From Niebla homalea (Eukaryota > Ascomycota > Lecanoromycetes > Lecanorales > Ramalinaceae): a DNA stretch of 64,000 nucleotides. The notes beneath the pieces are model-generated. The model was not told the origin of the DNA and ran no database searches. It worked only from the letters and a program-made list of their open reading frames with translations. Below are positions 1-12,282 of the stretch, one piece after another. Numbering within the stretch: position 1 is the stretch's first letter; each line of letters starts with the position of its first letter. The stretch spans positions 62,001 to 126,000 of the forward strand of contig JAHGAU010000004.1 of the NCBI GenBank assembly GCA_019925105.1, in the 5' to 3' direction. Both the position numbers and the translations under genes were made by a program.

Positions 1-1
1 A

Positions 2-3000
2 TAATATATATAATCCGTTATCGGTTAATAGGAAGGAACTTTTTATAATCTTATTACTTAAGGATATTATAGCCGTACCCGGTAAATATTTCCTAATAAG
101 GGACTTTAATCTTTATTACGTTTAATAGAACGAGGATAATCGTATAACCAGTTATACCGAATTTAAGAAGTTATTAATAACCATTATACGGTTTAACCTT
201 ATATTATTAACGCTAAAAGGGGCTATTATATAAGAAAGTTATAAACTTAAAACCACGATCGACTTAATATTCGGCTTAAAAAATATTATTAACTTAATTA
301 TAATATACGGACCCCAAAAGGACCTAAAATACGGTTCGGATTACGTCCCGATATAGATGACTTTAAACTAGTCCATCGATATAATTCTATTTTTATTATT
401 TAAATAAGCATAAAAAACGGTTAGGGAAGCCGAGGTATTAACGAAAACGGTAAAGGTAATATCTTAATTAACGGAACGTCCCCGGCTTAATAATAAGGAA
501 TAAATCGACCGTTTCATAAAGCGGGTAATAAAGGCTTTAAATGAAATGGTTAACGTTATAATCTTAATAATAAAGCCGTCTTAAAGAGTTAAAACCTATT
601 AAAATAAGGAATATATAAAAGTAATTATAAAGGTAAAAACGTTTATAAAGTAAACTATTAAATATAAAAACCGGGAAACGTTTTAACGGTTAAAGGAAAC
701 TTAAAAAAAAAAAAAAAGAATTATTTAAAAGGCTAAGTAAATATACTTCCGGGTTATAATATATAATTTAGCGGTTTCCCTTTATAATATTTAAAAGTTA
801 ATAAAATACGATAAAGAATAGAATAAGAAACTTAAATTTATCCCTAAGTTTTTACCTTTAAAAAGATTAAACGGTACGGTAACGAATACCTTTAACGGTA
901 AAATTAAAGCTCTTTAAAAAACGTTCTTTCCCCCGTTACCGGAAATTAACTTATTAAATATTAACGGTACGGTATATCCTAAACCAATAATAATAAATAA
1001 AATAATAACTTAAGAAATAATAATTAAAATGATTAATAAACCGAAGAAGGATAAGGCCCCCGGACTTAACGGTATATTAAACAGGTTCTTATTTATAATA
1101 ATATTATTATTCGGAGAGGTCTTTATTTACTTATTTTAAGCTTACTTTAATATAAAATATTACCCTTATAGATTTAAGAAGGTTAAAACGATTATCCTTA
1201 AGAAGCCGGTTAAGTTAGATTACTTAAAGGTAAAGTTATATAAACCTATAATATTCCTTTATACGTTAAAAAAGGCTTTAAAGACGGTAATTATAAAGAT
1301 TTTAAATGATTATATAGAAGGGTATAAGCTGCTCCCCAATTAATAAATAAAGGTAAAAAGAAGACGGTTAACGGAAACGGCTCTTAAAGGCTTAATTAAT
1401 AATATATATATAATATAAAGTTATAGGAAGAAATACGTTATAAGTCTTCTTTCCTTAAATATTATAAAAACGTTCAATAAAATAAACTATTAAAGGTTAC
1501 TATATAATTTACGGAAAAAAGGGGTTTTACCTTTCCTTATAAATTGGATAAAAAGTTTTTTAAGTAACTGAATAACGTTAATCAGCCTAGGATAAAAGAT
1601 AAATACGATAGAGTCTGCGATAATAAGGATTCCTTAAGGGTTATTTATTTTTTTAGTCTTATTCTTGTTTTTTAATGGCTTACTTATTAAAGACTTAATA
1701 AAGCTAAAATAAAAAATTTAAGTAAAAAACTTTATTAACGATATCCACCTTTTAACTTATAATACGTTTATTTATATGAATTATTTAGAGTTAAAATAGG
1801 CTTATAAAGTCTATTTATAATAAGTAAAAATATATAAAGCCTAGTTCACCCCGTATAAGTATAAGCTCGTCTATATAATAAGGAGCCCGAAGCTATATAA
1901 TATAATAGCTATAGTAGACTTAAATAATATAATAATAAAACCGGAAGCCAATATTAAAGTATTTAATTTATAAATCGATAAGAAACTAGATTAAAAGGAC
2001 TATATAAAAAAGGTCCAGAAGAAGATAATTTTATAGGAGAAAAACCTTACTTACCTTATAACGTTAATATAAAAAGCTATTTTATAGAAAATTAAAACCG
2101 TTTATTAAATAGTTATAAAGCCTGCGATAACGTACGTAATAACCATTTGGTACGTACTTAAAGGTACGCCTGGATATAGGAAAAAGCCCGTCCGGCAATT
2201 ATAAAAGGTTTAAAACCGATATTTAAGAATAATAAATAAAGCATATAAAGCGACTCCCGTTTTAATGTTGGAATCCGAGGTCTTTATATTATTAATAAAG
2301 CTGGCCCTAGATTAAATAGTTACTTAAGTAAGGTTTAAAAAAATATAAACTTAATTACGTTAATAAGAAACGAACGTATTCATTAAAACTATAAAAGGCC
2401 TTAAAGAAAAAAAAAGCGTAAAGAAACGGTACCTACCCCCTTACGGAAATTAAATTAAAATAAACTAAAAAAAAAGTCAACTTAATTTACGTTTAAGAAG
2501 TTAATATAAAAGTATATAAATTTTTACTTAAAGTGAAAATAGCAGAAAAAAAGAAAACTATAAAAATAAAGTTAATAGCGATTACCCTATAAACTATAAG
2601 GAGGTAAATAAAGCGTTAACGTAGATATAAAGAATTAATCCTTTAAGGGTAACGGTACCCGGTATTAAATAACGATAAAATTATTAATAAGTATCTCCGG
2701 CATTACGGGATTATAAGGAAAGGTAATAACGTATTAATAATCCAACTCTAGATAAATAAGAATAACTTAACCTACTTCCTTTTTATCGTATACGTTAGTA
2801 ACCGGATTAATATTAATTATAAATATAAATAATAAAAGTAAAACGTTATATATATATTAATCTTTTATTTACTATTTAAGGAGCTTAGATTAAGACTAAT
2901 TAAAAGGGTAAGGATTAACGATTATTACTAAATACTTATTAATAAAAAGGGTATTAAGGCGGCCGCTAGATTTATAATAACTACGGGCTTATTATTATAG

Positions 3001-3450
3001 TTCAGTTTAACCAAGGAAATAAAAAAAGTAATTAAAAACCTAATTAAGAAATTTCGTTACCGACCCGGGGGTAAAAAGCAGCGGCGGGAAAACTGTACCT
3101 AATAGGGGGCTAAAGGGGCTATAAATACCGGGGCGGCGTAAAAAACGATACTATATCGGTCGGTAAAGTTATATAAATAAGGTAATAATAATATACGTAT
3201 TAATAAGGATATTTAATAATATAATTAGAATTCTAAAATTTTAATATTAAATAGACCCGTAGGGTAACGGAAAAGCAATAGGTTTAAGGGTAACCCTTAA
3301 ATAGATTCAGTCGTAATATTATAAGTTTTCTTAGAAAAAGTATATAAATAAATTCCTACTCTCTAAATGGCCGTGGATGCTCTTAGCCCTTAAGACGTAA
3401 GTAGAAACTGGGTGGATACCGGTTTTTATTCCTAACGTTATAAATATCAG
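2..3450 (+). pseudogene. LINE ORF2 fragment: AP endonuclease, reverse transcriptase, C-terminal domain
   Basis: Broken polyprotein that would nick target DNA and copy the element RNA into it. The frame at the left edge reads NIYNPLSVNRKEL, then RDFNLYYV (about 95-130), the GDFN-type block of APE endonucleases, then a GSDYVPI block (about 330-360), the usual SDH motif. RT: KDKAPGLNGILNRFL (about 1050-1092) is the K-x-PG-D-G-I block. The catalytic F-x-DD reads FINDI at 1731-1745, followed by HLLTYNT. WYVLKGTPGY near 2140-2170 and AYKATPV near 2240-2265 are typical of the region after RT in Tad-like LINEs. Many in-frame TAA/TAG stops. The first catalytic Asp reads Asn, as a G-to-A change would produce. 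Confidence 0.9.
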
Positions 3451-3531
3451 GTTTTTTACGGTTATTAATAAGGCCAAATAGCCGAGTATTAGGGAACGCC
3501 GGAATTAACTTAGTTAGATCCGTAGTATAAA

Positions 3532-3547
3532 TCAATCAATCAATCAA
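3532..3547 (+). repeat. (TCAA)4 3' tail of LINE A
   Basis: Simple-repeat 3' end of the LINE, used here in place of poly(A). The same tail, TCAA units with small variants, closes every LINE 3' end in the window. Confidence 0.95.
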
Positions 3548-3618
3548 TAATATTAATAATAAGAAATTAATTTAAATAATAACTATTAATAAGTTATTTA
3601 ATTTAACGTAATTTATTA

Positions 3619-3700
3619 AGCGGCTTACCCCTAAGCGCTATTACCTACCCCGGATAGCTACTTTTGTCCATGAGATGGCCGAGTGGTTATTACCCTGACA
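3619..3700 (+). mobile_element. Truncated LTR of the miniature LTR element (3' 82 bp)
   Basis: The GC-rich segment AGCGGCTTACCCC...CACCCTGACA matches the last 82 bp of the 178 bp LTRs at 48744 and 49628, and stops at exactly the same terminal CTGACA. It is nearly unmutated (TTATCACCC has become TTATTACCC) inside RIP-degraded LINE C. The left side starts inside the LTR hairpin. No target duplication is seen, and about 270 bp of LINE C are missing here, so this is a deletion or rearrangement scar. Confidence 0.85.
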
Positions 3701-5783
3701 CTTATCCCCTTTAAAGGCTAAATAAAACTTTTCTTTTAAGTTAATAAATAAATATATATATAAATTATACGGTAATTCTTATATTATTATAACGTTAACG
3801 TTTTTAACTTTTTTAAACTTAAATATCGGTATTATTATTTTAATTCCTTTATTATAAACGTTATATTATATTATTCTTAAAAACGTTAATATATTATATA
3901 TTAACCTTTATAAAAACTCCCTTTTTTATATCAGTTTAAGTTACGGATTTTTTATTAAAGTTAAACGTTTTCTAATTTAATATTTTTCCGGTTATTATTA
4001 AAGACGTAAAACGGCCGGCCTTTAAGATTAAAATTATAAAAAGCTTTCTCTTTTTTATTATTATTTACTTTTTATTATTTAATTAATTAAGCTTACGTCT
4101 TAAAACTGCCTTTAATTAATTTATTAAATTAATTTTATATATATTATACCGTTAGATTTTCGCGGTTATCCGGGTTTTTTTACATTTAATTTCCTTAACT
4201 TTTATTATATATTTAGAATCTTATATTAAGTATCCCTCCTTATTATATACGGCGTATTTAAGTATACCCTTTATAAGCCCTTTAATTATTAACTTTATAT
4301 ATTTATAAATATCGTAACCCTTAACGTAAACCGTATATTTTATAATATTAAAATATTTTATAATAATATATTTATAATTTTAATATTTAAAATATTAATA
4401 AATATTAACCGCTTTATTTTATAATTAAGTTATCTTAAGAAATCTTTTTTTAATAATCTTTTTATTTAAAACGTTATTATATATCTTTATTAATATTACG
4501 TTTAATATAACGGTAAAGTATTTTTTTACGTATTTTAAAGAATTAAATCTTTTTATTATTAACGGAAACCTATAATTAATAACCTTAAGCCTTAAGTAAA
4601 AAATTATATTTTCTTTTTCTATATTTTTTAATATAACCTTTTTTTTAATTTCCCTGAAACGTAATAAGTATATCTTATTTATTATAATAATAAATAATTA
4701 CCTTAAAACCTTAATCGATTTATATTTTCCTTTATTAACTTAAGCTTTAAACCTTTTTAAGCTTTTTTTCATTTTTAAAGATATTATATTAAGGAAGATA
4801 TCCTTATTTTATAGTTTATATACCGTAATAATTTATTCTATTAACGGTTTTATCGTTACCTTAAAAGCCTTTATTAATTATAACGGGTTTACCTTTATTA
4901 TTACGTTCCTTTCTTTATTATTAAATAGGTAGACTATTATTATCTTTGCCTTTTTTAACGCGGCCGTTTTCTTCTCCGGTATCCTTTTATTCTCTGCTGC
5001 AGGTACCCTTTTTATTACCCTTGTTACCCAGCTTTTTTTCATTTAAGGGGCCGTTACCTTTATACCTTCGCCTTATACTTTTAACCTTAAATTATTATCT
5101 TTATTTTTTATTAATATTTTTATTACCGCCCCTTAAAAGTCTTATAGCCGCTCCGTTTCCCTTAATTTTACCCCTATTTTTATATAAAAGTCCCTTATGC
5201 CTTTTAACTTAATTTATAATATTAATTAAGTCTTTAATATAATATCCTTTTACTTTACCGTAAGGAGTCCTTTTAAGGCCTTTACCGTTTCCTTTACCGC
5301 TTTTTTACCCTTATTTATTAAGCGACGTACCGTCTCCGTTTTTTATTTTTAATCCCTTAAGGTTTTATCCTCCTTATTAATTTTATTTCCCTTTTATATA
5401 CCCTTAATAGTACTTTTACCGCGGTTTTCCCGCCTTTTTTCCCCGCCCGTACCCCTCGTTATTAATACCGTACCGGCCTTTTTACCCCCTTATTTACTTA
5501 TTATCTCCGTATTATGATTATACGTTTTATACGTTTTAATACGCGTATTTTATTAACCTTAATTCCCTTATTTATTTTAAGCGTTATCCGGCTTATTATT
5601 ATTATATTACCCGTACGTATTATTACCGTTTCTATTAATATAAATTACTTGCCCGTTTACTACCTTATTCTTAATTATTACGCCACTTTTACTTATCGCA
5701 CTTAATATACTTCTTTTATTGTTATTAAAGCTATACGTATACGCATCGTTTTGGACCTCTGGGGTCCCTTTATTCGTCGCCAT
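3701..5783 (-). pseudogene. LINE C ORF1 (nucleic-acid-binding Gag-like) and ORF2 start, degenerate
   Basis: On the minus strand the start codon lies at 5783-5781 and the first codons read MATNKGTPEV, as in the other copies. The zinc-knuckle block expected about 1.4 kb downstream falls near 4290-4400, in the region collinear with LINE E 31190-31330. No reading frame stays open. The 88- and 63-residue plus-strand open frames at 4946-5212 and 5514-5705 are antisense chance frames. Confidence 0.78.
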
Positions 5784-6442
5784 CCCTTTTTCAGCCCTTT
5801 CAAATAATAATTTTAAAGCGTATTAAAGAGCCTTTTAACTTATTAATATTAAAATCGGGTTAACCTTAAAATAAAAGAAAAATAAAAAAATAAGGTTATT
5901 ATATTCCGTTTAATCCGTTAATATTTATCCGGCTTTAAAAATATAAAAAAAAAAAAAAAAAAAAAGAAAAAGAAAAAGGAAAAGGCTTATTACGTTAACG
6001 CAACGGTATTATAAATTATTTTTATTTTCTTTACGTATATTATAAGCGTTTAACGTTTAATATTTAAACGCTTATAATTTATATATTATTAAATAATAAT
6101 ATAAATATAATACTATAGCTTTTAAGACGTTAATTAAACTATAATATATTTTAATTAATCCTTAACTATTAATATTTTAATTTTATTTCTTTTTAATTTA
6201 ATATTAATTTATTAATAAATATTTTTAAGCGCTTATAATTTATTTCTACGCTTTTATATTTACGCTATTATTATACCCGTAAATTAATTATTATAATTAT
6301 AATAAATAAATAAGTATTACCGTAACGCTAATTATATTAAGTATATTATGTTTTATTAAATAAAATTATAATAAATTTTTAATAATTTACGTAAAAGGAA
6401 AGCGTATTAATAAAGTAATCCGCGATATTAATTATTATATAT
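5784..6442 (-). mobile_element. Gypsy-O, left (3') part, between LINE C and LINE B
   Basis: RIP-degraded AT-rich DNA. LINE B is flanked by AATTATTAATTA at 6443-6454 and 12283-12294, so this segment was once contiguous with the Gypsy-O body that resumes at 12283. It should be the region downstream of integrase, but I recognise no domain and no O-type LTR in it. It holds a purine-rich tract (about 5944-5985) and a 15 bp inverted repeat (6039-6078). Bases just left of LINE C's ATG may include its short 5' leader. Confidence 0.6.
6039..6078. repeat. 15 bp perfect inverted repeat
   Basis: ATTATAAGCGTTTAA at 6039-6053 and its exact reverse complement at 6064-6078, separated by 10 bases. A partial extra copy of the right arm (GCGCTTATAATTTAT) lies near 6228. 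It could form a cruciform or hairpin. No function can be assigned. Confidence 0.8.
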
Positions 6443-6699
6443 AATTATTAATTATTGATTGATTGATTGATTGATTTATACTACGGGTCTAGCTAAGCTA
6501 ATTCCGGCGTTCCTTAATACGCGGCTTTTTAACCTTACTGGTAACCGTAAAAACCTGATACTTATAACGTTAAGGTAAAAACCGGCGTTTACCAGGCTTC
6601 CACCCTTTATCCCTTAAGGTAAAGAATATTAATGGCCGTTTAAAAAGTAATAATCTATTTATATACTTCCTATATTTTAATTCCCTTAAGAAAATCTAT

Positions 6700-9600
6700 A
6701 ATATTACGATTATATCCTTATAGGGGTTATTTTTAAGTTTATTACTCTTCCGTTTCTTTATATATTTATATTACTTTAATCTTATATAATATTTTTAAAT
6801 ATTTTTATTAATACTTATATATTTAATATATATTCTTTTTATATTATTATCGCCGTTAACTTTTTTAAAGACTTTTAATAAATATTTATTATTATATCTT
6901 TACGGCTATAAAAGATACTTTCCGGTTTATATAATTAACGTAATTAGTTTCTGCTCCTCCTTTTTTTCCTTAACTAATAATAGGCCTTCTTTATAAGATT
7001 TTTGATAACCTTATTTATTTTTATAATAAGGCTAAACTATAATAATAATCCGGTAGATATTATAAATTTAATAGTTACCCGGATACCCCGTTTTATAAAT
7101 AATATTTAATAATAATTATAAATATTAACTTTTATAATAAATCTTAACCTAGCCTCCGTAAATAAGGGATAAAAAATAAGGACGTATATAGCGTTTTACT
7201 TCCTTTATCCGTATTTATATCCGGCGTTTATTTAACCCTTAATATATATAATAAATAGGAAGTAAATTAAACCGTTTTTATTTATCCGGAGTTAAATCGT
7301 TAATACGTTATTATTTTTTTTTTTATAATATTATAACGGCGGAAATACTTATTAATAATCTTTTTATCGTTAAGGATTAAATAACAATAACTTTAAGGTA
7401 TAAAGTCCTTATATCTCCGTTAGCGCTTAATTTATTTTATCGTAATTTATAAAGTAATCGCTATAGCTTTTATTCTTTAAATCCTTTTAATTTTAATCTT
7501 TCTTATATTTAATAAGAATTTATACCCGCTTAAGCTAATTTCCGGGATATTAATAAAATTAATTTTTTCTTTATTTATTTTTACTTTATCTTAATAAGAA
7601 GGGAGATAAATATTTTTAATTTATTCTTTTTAATTTTAAACTTATTAAGATTTTAACGGATCCGCTTATTTCCTATTATCGTAATTAAATATATATATTT
7701 CTTTAATTTTATTTAAGTAATTATTTAATTTAATAAAACCTTAATTAACGGTATAAAAACCTTAAACTTTAATACCGGGATAAAGGTTACTTTATAAATA
7801 TTATTAATTACTTTTAAATATTAATTTTAAACTTTTTATAATATTTAAATAAACTCTTTTTTATATCCCGGAATACCCTTAAGTATATATTAGATAACTA
7901 TAACGTATATTATAGCTAGTTTTATTATAGCTTAATAAATAGTCCGGGCCTTTTATAACGTAATTCCCTATATTAATATAGCGAGATAAATAAAGCCTTT
8001 TTTTTATAAAGTTATCTTCTTTTAAACCTTTCTTATATAATCCTTTTAATTAAGCTTTTTATTTATTTAAAAGTTAAGGACTTTAATATTAATATCCGGC
8101 TTTATCGTAATTTTACTTAAATTCACTATAATTATTATATCGTATAACCTTAGGCTCTTAATTATATAAATAAATTTATACTTATATAGCGTAAATTAAG
8201 CCCCGTAAATTCTTATTTATTAAAAATAGACTTTATAAGCTTATTTTAATTCTAAATAATTTATACGTATAAAAATATTATAGATTAAGAAATAAATATT
8301 ATTAATAAAGTTTTTAACTTAAATTTTTTATCTTAACTTAATAAGTTCCTCGATTAATAAACCGTTAAAAAATAAAAATAATATAAAAGAAATAAACGAT
8401 CTTTAAGGAATCTTTATTATAACGGGCTTTATTAAGCTTATCTTTTATCCTAAGTTAATTAATATAATTTAATTACTTAAAAACTCTTCGTTTATTTAAT
8501 TAAGAAAAATAATATCCTTTTCTTTTTTAAGTTATATAATAACCTTTAATAGTTTACCTTATTAAAAATACTTATAATATTAAGAAAAAGAAAACTTATA
8601 ATATACTTTTTCCCGTAACCTTATACCGTATATATGCCGTTAACTAGTCCTTTAAGGGCTATTTTTATTAACCGATTTTTCCTTATTTTTATTTATTGGT
8701 CGGGGAGAAGTCCATAGTTCTTTATATAGTTATTAAGGATCCTCGTTATTACCGTTTTTAAGGTTTTCCCCAGTATATATAGGAATATAATAAGTCTATA
8801 AAACTTTACCTTAAAGTAATCCGGCTTAATAGGTTTCTTAAGGATAATTGTCTTTATTTTCTTAAACTTACGCGGGTAATAACTAACGTTAAAATATACT
8901 TAAAAAAGGTAAATAAAGACCTTTTTAAAAAATAAGGTTATTATTATTAAGAATCTATTAAGAATCTTATTTAATCTTAAAGCTTTATTTTTCTTTAATT
9001 TATTAATCGCTTTAATTATTATATTTTATATTATTATTTTATTTATTAATATAAAATCGGGGTATAAAGCGTTATTAATATTATTTAAGTTAACTTTTAA
9101 TAAAAGGGGGAAAAATACTTTTTTAAGGACCTTAATTTTACCGTTAAAGATATTAATTAATATATTATTAAATCTTTTAAGGGACGGGAATTTAGGGATA
9201 GATTTTAATTTCTTACTTTATTCTTTATTATACTTTACTAACTTTTAAATATTATGAAATAAAATTATTAAATTATATACCGTAAACTAAAAGTATATTT
9301 ACTTAATCTTCTTAATAATCCTTTCCTTTTTTTTTAAGTAATTTTTAATTAATTAAGTATCTTTTAATTCCTATATTTAAAGGTTTATCTAATTAATCTT
9401 TTTACCTTTATAATTACGGTTATATATCCTTTATTCTAATAAATTTTGGCTTTTTAAGAAGGTTTTATTATTGGGATAATCTTATTAATTACTTTATTTA
9501 ATACCTTTATTACTTATTTTATAAAGAGGTCGAGCTAATTTTTATTATCCAATTAAGGGAGGTCCGTAAACTATATTATTATCTCCTTTGTTTTTATATA

Positions 9601-10450
9601 AACCTCTATTTCCTTAACCGTTTTTTACGCCTTCCTTACCGGTGATAATATAGACGTTTTAACGGTCTAGTTTAAAGTTATCTATATCGGTATATAGTTT
9701 AAGCTATATTTTAAGTCCTTTTGTAGCTTATATATTATAATTACGTTAATAACCTTTTCCGTATTAAAGGTTAGATTAATTATCGTTTTAAACTTATAAT
9801 TTTCTTATATAATAATCCCTTATAATATTAATAATAAAAAGTTAATTTAAGCGGTAATTAATAATAAGTTATCCGATTTAACGTAATTTATTATATATCC
9901 TTCTTCGTTTTATATATAATAATATAGGTTAAAATCTTTAAATAATATATACTTATTTAAAGTAATTAAAACCTTTTTAAGCAATAATATTATAAAAGGT
10001 TTTTCCTTATTAATTAACGGTAAATTATATACGTTATAAATATTAAAATCGCCCTTTAAGTTCCCTTTTTTTATAATATAGAATATATAAAGGTTTTTAT
10101 TATAATAAGTAATATCTTAATTATTTACGTTAAACCGCTTATTTATAAAGAAGTATATTTTAATCGTTTTATCCTTTTTAAAAACTAAATAAAACCTTTC
10201 CTTTAAGTTAATAAATAAATATATATATAAGCTATATAATAATTTTTATATTATTATAACGTTAATATCCTTAACTTTTTTAAACTTAAATATTAATATT
10301 ATAACTTTAATTCCTTTATTATGGATATTATATTATATTATTTTTAAAAACGTTAATATATTATATATTAACCTTTATAAAAACTCCCTTTTTTATATCC
10401 GTTTAAATTATAAACTTTTTATTAAAGTTAAGCGTTTTCTAATTTAATAC
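6700..10450 (-). pseudogene. LINE B ORF2 (endonuclease and reverse transcriptase), degenerate
   Basis: Minus-strand ORF2 remnant. The catalytic RT box reads FINNI (minus strand of 8295-8309), where the family has F-x-DD; both Asp now read Asn. It is collinear throughout with A, D, E and H on the opposite strand. The endonuclease region lies to the right (about 9600-10300), and the post-RT region runs left to the tail. Boundaries are estimated from alignment by eye. Confidence 0.75.
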
Positions 10451-10549
10451 CTTCCCGGTTATTATTAAAGACGTAAGACGGCCGGCCCTTAAGGTTAGGA
10501 TTATAAAAAGCTTTCTTTTCTTTATTATTATTTATTTTTTATTATTTAA

Positions 10550-12250
10550 TTAATTAAGTTTATATCTTAAAATTATTTTTAATTAACTTATTAAATTAAT
10601 TTTATACGTATTATACTATTAGATTTTCACGGTTATCCGGGTTTTTTTACGTTTAATCTCCCTGGCTCTTATTATATACTTAGAATCCTATATTAAGTAT
10701 CTTTCCTTATTATATATAATATATTTAAACGTACCCTTTATAAGCCTTTTAATTATTAATTTTATATATTTATAAATATTATAGTTTTTAACGTAAATTA
10801 TATACTTTATAATATTAAAGTATTTTATAATAATATATTTATAACTTTAATACTTAAAATATTAATAAATATTAACCGCTTTATTTTATAACCGAATTAT
10901 CTTAAGAAATCCCCTTTTAATAATCCCTTTATTTAGGACGTTATTATATATCTTTATTAACGTTACGTTTAATATAACGGTAAAGTATCTTTTTATACGT
11001 TTTAAGGAGTTAAGTTTCCTTATTACCGGCGGAAGTTTATAATTAATGATTTTAAGCTTTAAATAAAAAACTATATTCTCCCTTTCTATATTTTTTAACG
11101 TAACCTTTTTCTTAATTTCCTTAAAATATAATAAGTATATTTTGTTTATTATAACGGTAAACGATTACTTTAAAATTTTAATTAACTTATATTCTTTTTT
11201 ATTAACTTAAATTTTAAACCTTTTTAAGCTTTCCCTCGTTTTTAAAGACGTTATATTAAGGAAGATATCCTTACTTTATAATTTACGTATTATAATAATT
11301 TATTTTATTAATAATTCTATTATTATTTTAAAAGTTTTTATTAATTATAATAAATTTATTTTTACCGCCGTATTCCTCTTTTTATTATTAAATAAACGGA
11401 TTATTATTATTTTCGTTTTCTTTAATATAACCGCTTTTTTTTCCGTTATCCTTTTATTCTTTACCGCGGGTACCCTTTTTATTACCTTTATCGCCCAGCT
11501 TTTTCTCGTTTAAAGGACTATTACCTTTATACTTTCATTTTATATATTTAATTTTAAATTACCGTTTTTATTTTTTATTAACGCTTTTATTCCCGCCCCT
11601 TAAAAACCTTATAAGCGCTTTATTTCCCTTAGTTTTACCTTTATTTTTATATAGAAATCCCTTATATTTTTTAATTTAATTTATAATATTAATTAAGTTT
11701 TTAATATAATATCCTTTTATTCTACCGTAAGGAGTCCTTTTAAGGCCTTTTTTATTTTTTTTACCGCCCTTTCGCCCTCCTTTACCGGACGATATATTAT
11801 CTCTACCCCTTATTTTTAATCCCTTAAGGTCCCATCTTCCTTATTAACTTTATTTCCCTTTTATATATCCTTAATAATACTTTTACCGCGGTCTTTTTAC
11901 CTTTTCCCCCTGCTCGTACTCTTCGTTATTAATGCCGTACCGGCCTTTTTACCCTTTTATTTACTTATTATCTCCATATTATTATTACGCGTTTTATACG
12001 CTTTAATACGTATATTTTATTAACCTTAATTCCTTTATTTACTTTAAGTATTATCCGGCTTATTATTATTATATTACCCGTACGTATCGTTACCGTTTCT
12101 ATTAATATAGGTTACTTATTTATTTATTACCTTATTTTTAACTATTACGTTACTTCTATTTATCGCACTTAATATACTCCCCTCACTATCGCTAGAGTTA
12201 TATATATACGTATCGTTTTGGATCTCTGGGGTCCCTTTGTTCGTCGCCAT
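10550..12250 (-). pseudogene. LINE B ORF1 (zinc-knuckle Gag-like protein), degenerate
   Basis: Begins at the element 5' end with the reverse complement of ATGGCGACGAACAAAGGGACCCC and extends leftwards about 1.7 kb by comparison with LINE E. The family protein packages element RNA. The knuckle block should lie near 10760-10890, where the sequence is collinear with the recognisable knuckles of E and H. Numerous stops. The lower boundary is approximate. Confidence 0.7.
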
Positions 12251-12282
12251 CTTTCCTCAATTCAAGAAGTTATTTTAAAACC
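12251..12282 (-). other. Short 5' leader of LINE B
   Basis: The 32 bases between the ORF1 start codon and the target duplication. LINE E has 29 such bases (29801-29829) and LINE F has 25 (39714-39738). The three leaders are not obviously alike apart from a purine-rich stretch next to the ATG (GAGGAAAG, AAAAGGATCC, GGAACGGG). Confidence 0.6.

Larger units (their letters stand above)
1..3547 (+). mobile_element. LINE A, 3' part (ORF2 and tail), RIP-mutated
   Basis: Non-LTR retrotransposon whose 5' half lies left of the window. It enters in the endonuclease domain, runs through the reverse transcriptase and a long C-terminal region, and ends with the family signature GATCCGTAGTATAAA followed by four TCAA units (3532-3547). 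The sequence right of the tail continues LINE C, which matches LINE B on the minus strand, so A was inserted into C. Heavy RIP: many TAA/TAG stops and almost no CpA. It is closest to LINE H at the 3' end (shared AAGGCGGCCG block near 2957). Confidence 0.93.
3548..5783 (-). mobile_element. LINE C, 5' part (ORF1 and start of ORF2), interrupted
   Basis: Minus-strand LINE. Its 5' end is the reverse complement of ATGGCGACGAATAAAGGGACCCC, closing at 5783. It is collinear with LINE B: 3548-3618 matches B near 9828-9894 and 3701-5783 matches B from about 10168 to 12250. The roughly 270 bp of B between those points is absent, and a truncated LTR (3619-3700) occupies the junction. LINE A entered at the left edge, so the 3' half of C is outside the window. 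ORF1 is full of stops. Confidence 0.88.
6455..12282 (-). mobile_element. LINE B, full length (about 5.8 kb)
   Basis: Complete minus-strand LINE. The 3' tail reads as TTGATTGATT... at 6455-6476, and the ORF1 start codon is the CAT at 12248-12250. The target-site duplication AATTATTAATTA occurs at 6443-6454 and 12283-12294. That leaves 32 bases (12251-12282) between the duplication and the ATG, so the element has a very short 5' leader. It is inserted in Gypsy-O. Strong RIP throughout. It shares ORF1-type sequence with C and D, and its 3' end with D and E. Confidence 0.93.

Noticed and set aside
3532..3547. (TCAA)n as an independent microsatellite or telomere-like repeat
   Set aside because: It always follows GATCC-type LINE 3' ends and marks the end of homology, so it is the element tail.
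5944..5985. Poly(A) tail of a retrogene or SINE
   Set aside because: A-run mixed with AAAAAG/AAGGAAAAGG repeats, with no recognisable element 5' of it and no duplication; it lies in Gypsy-O remnant sequence.
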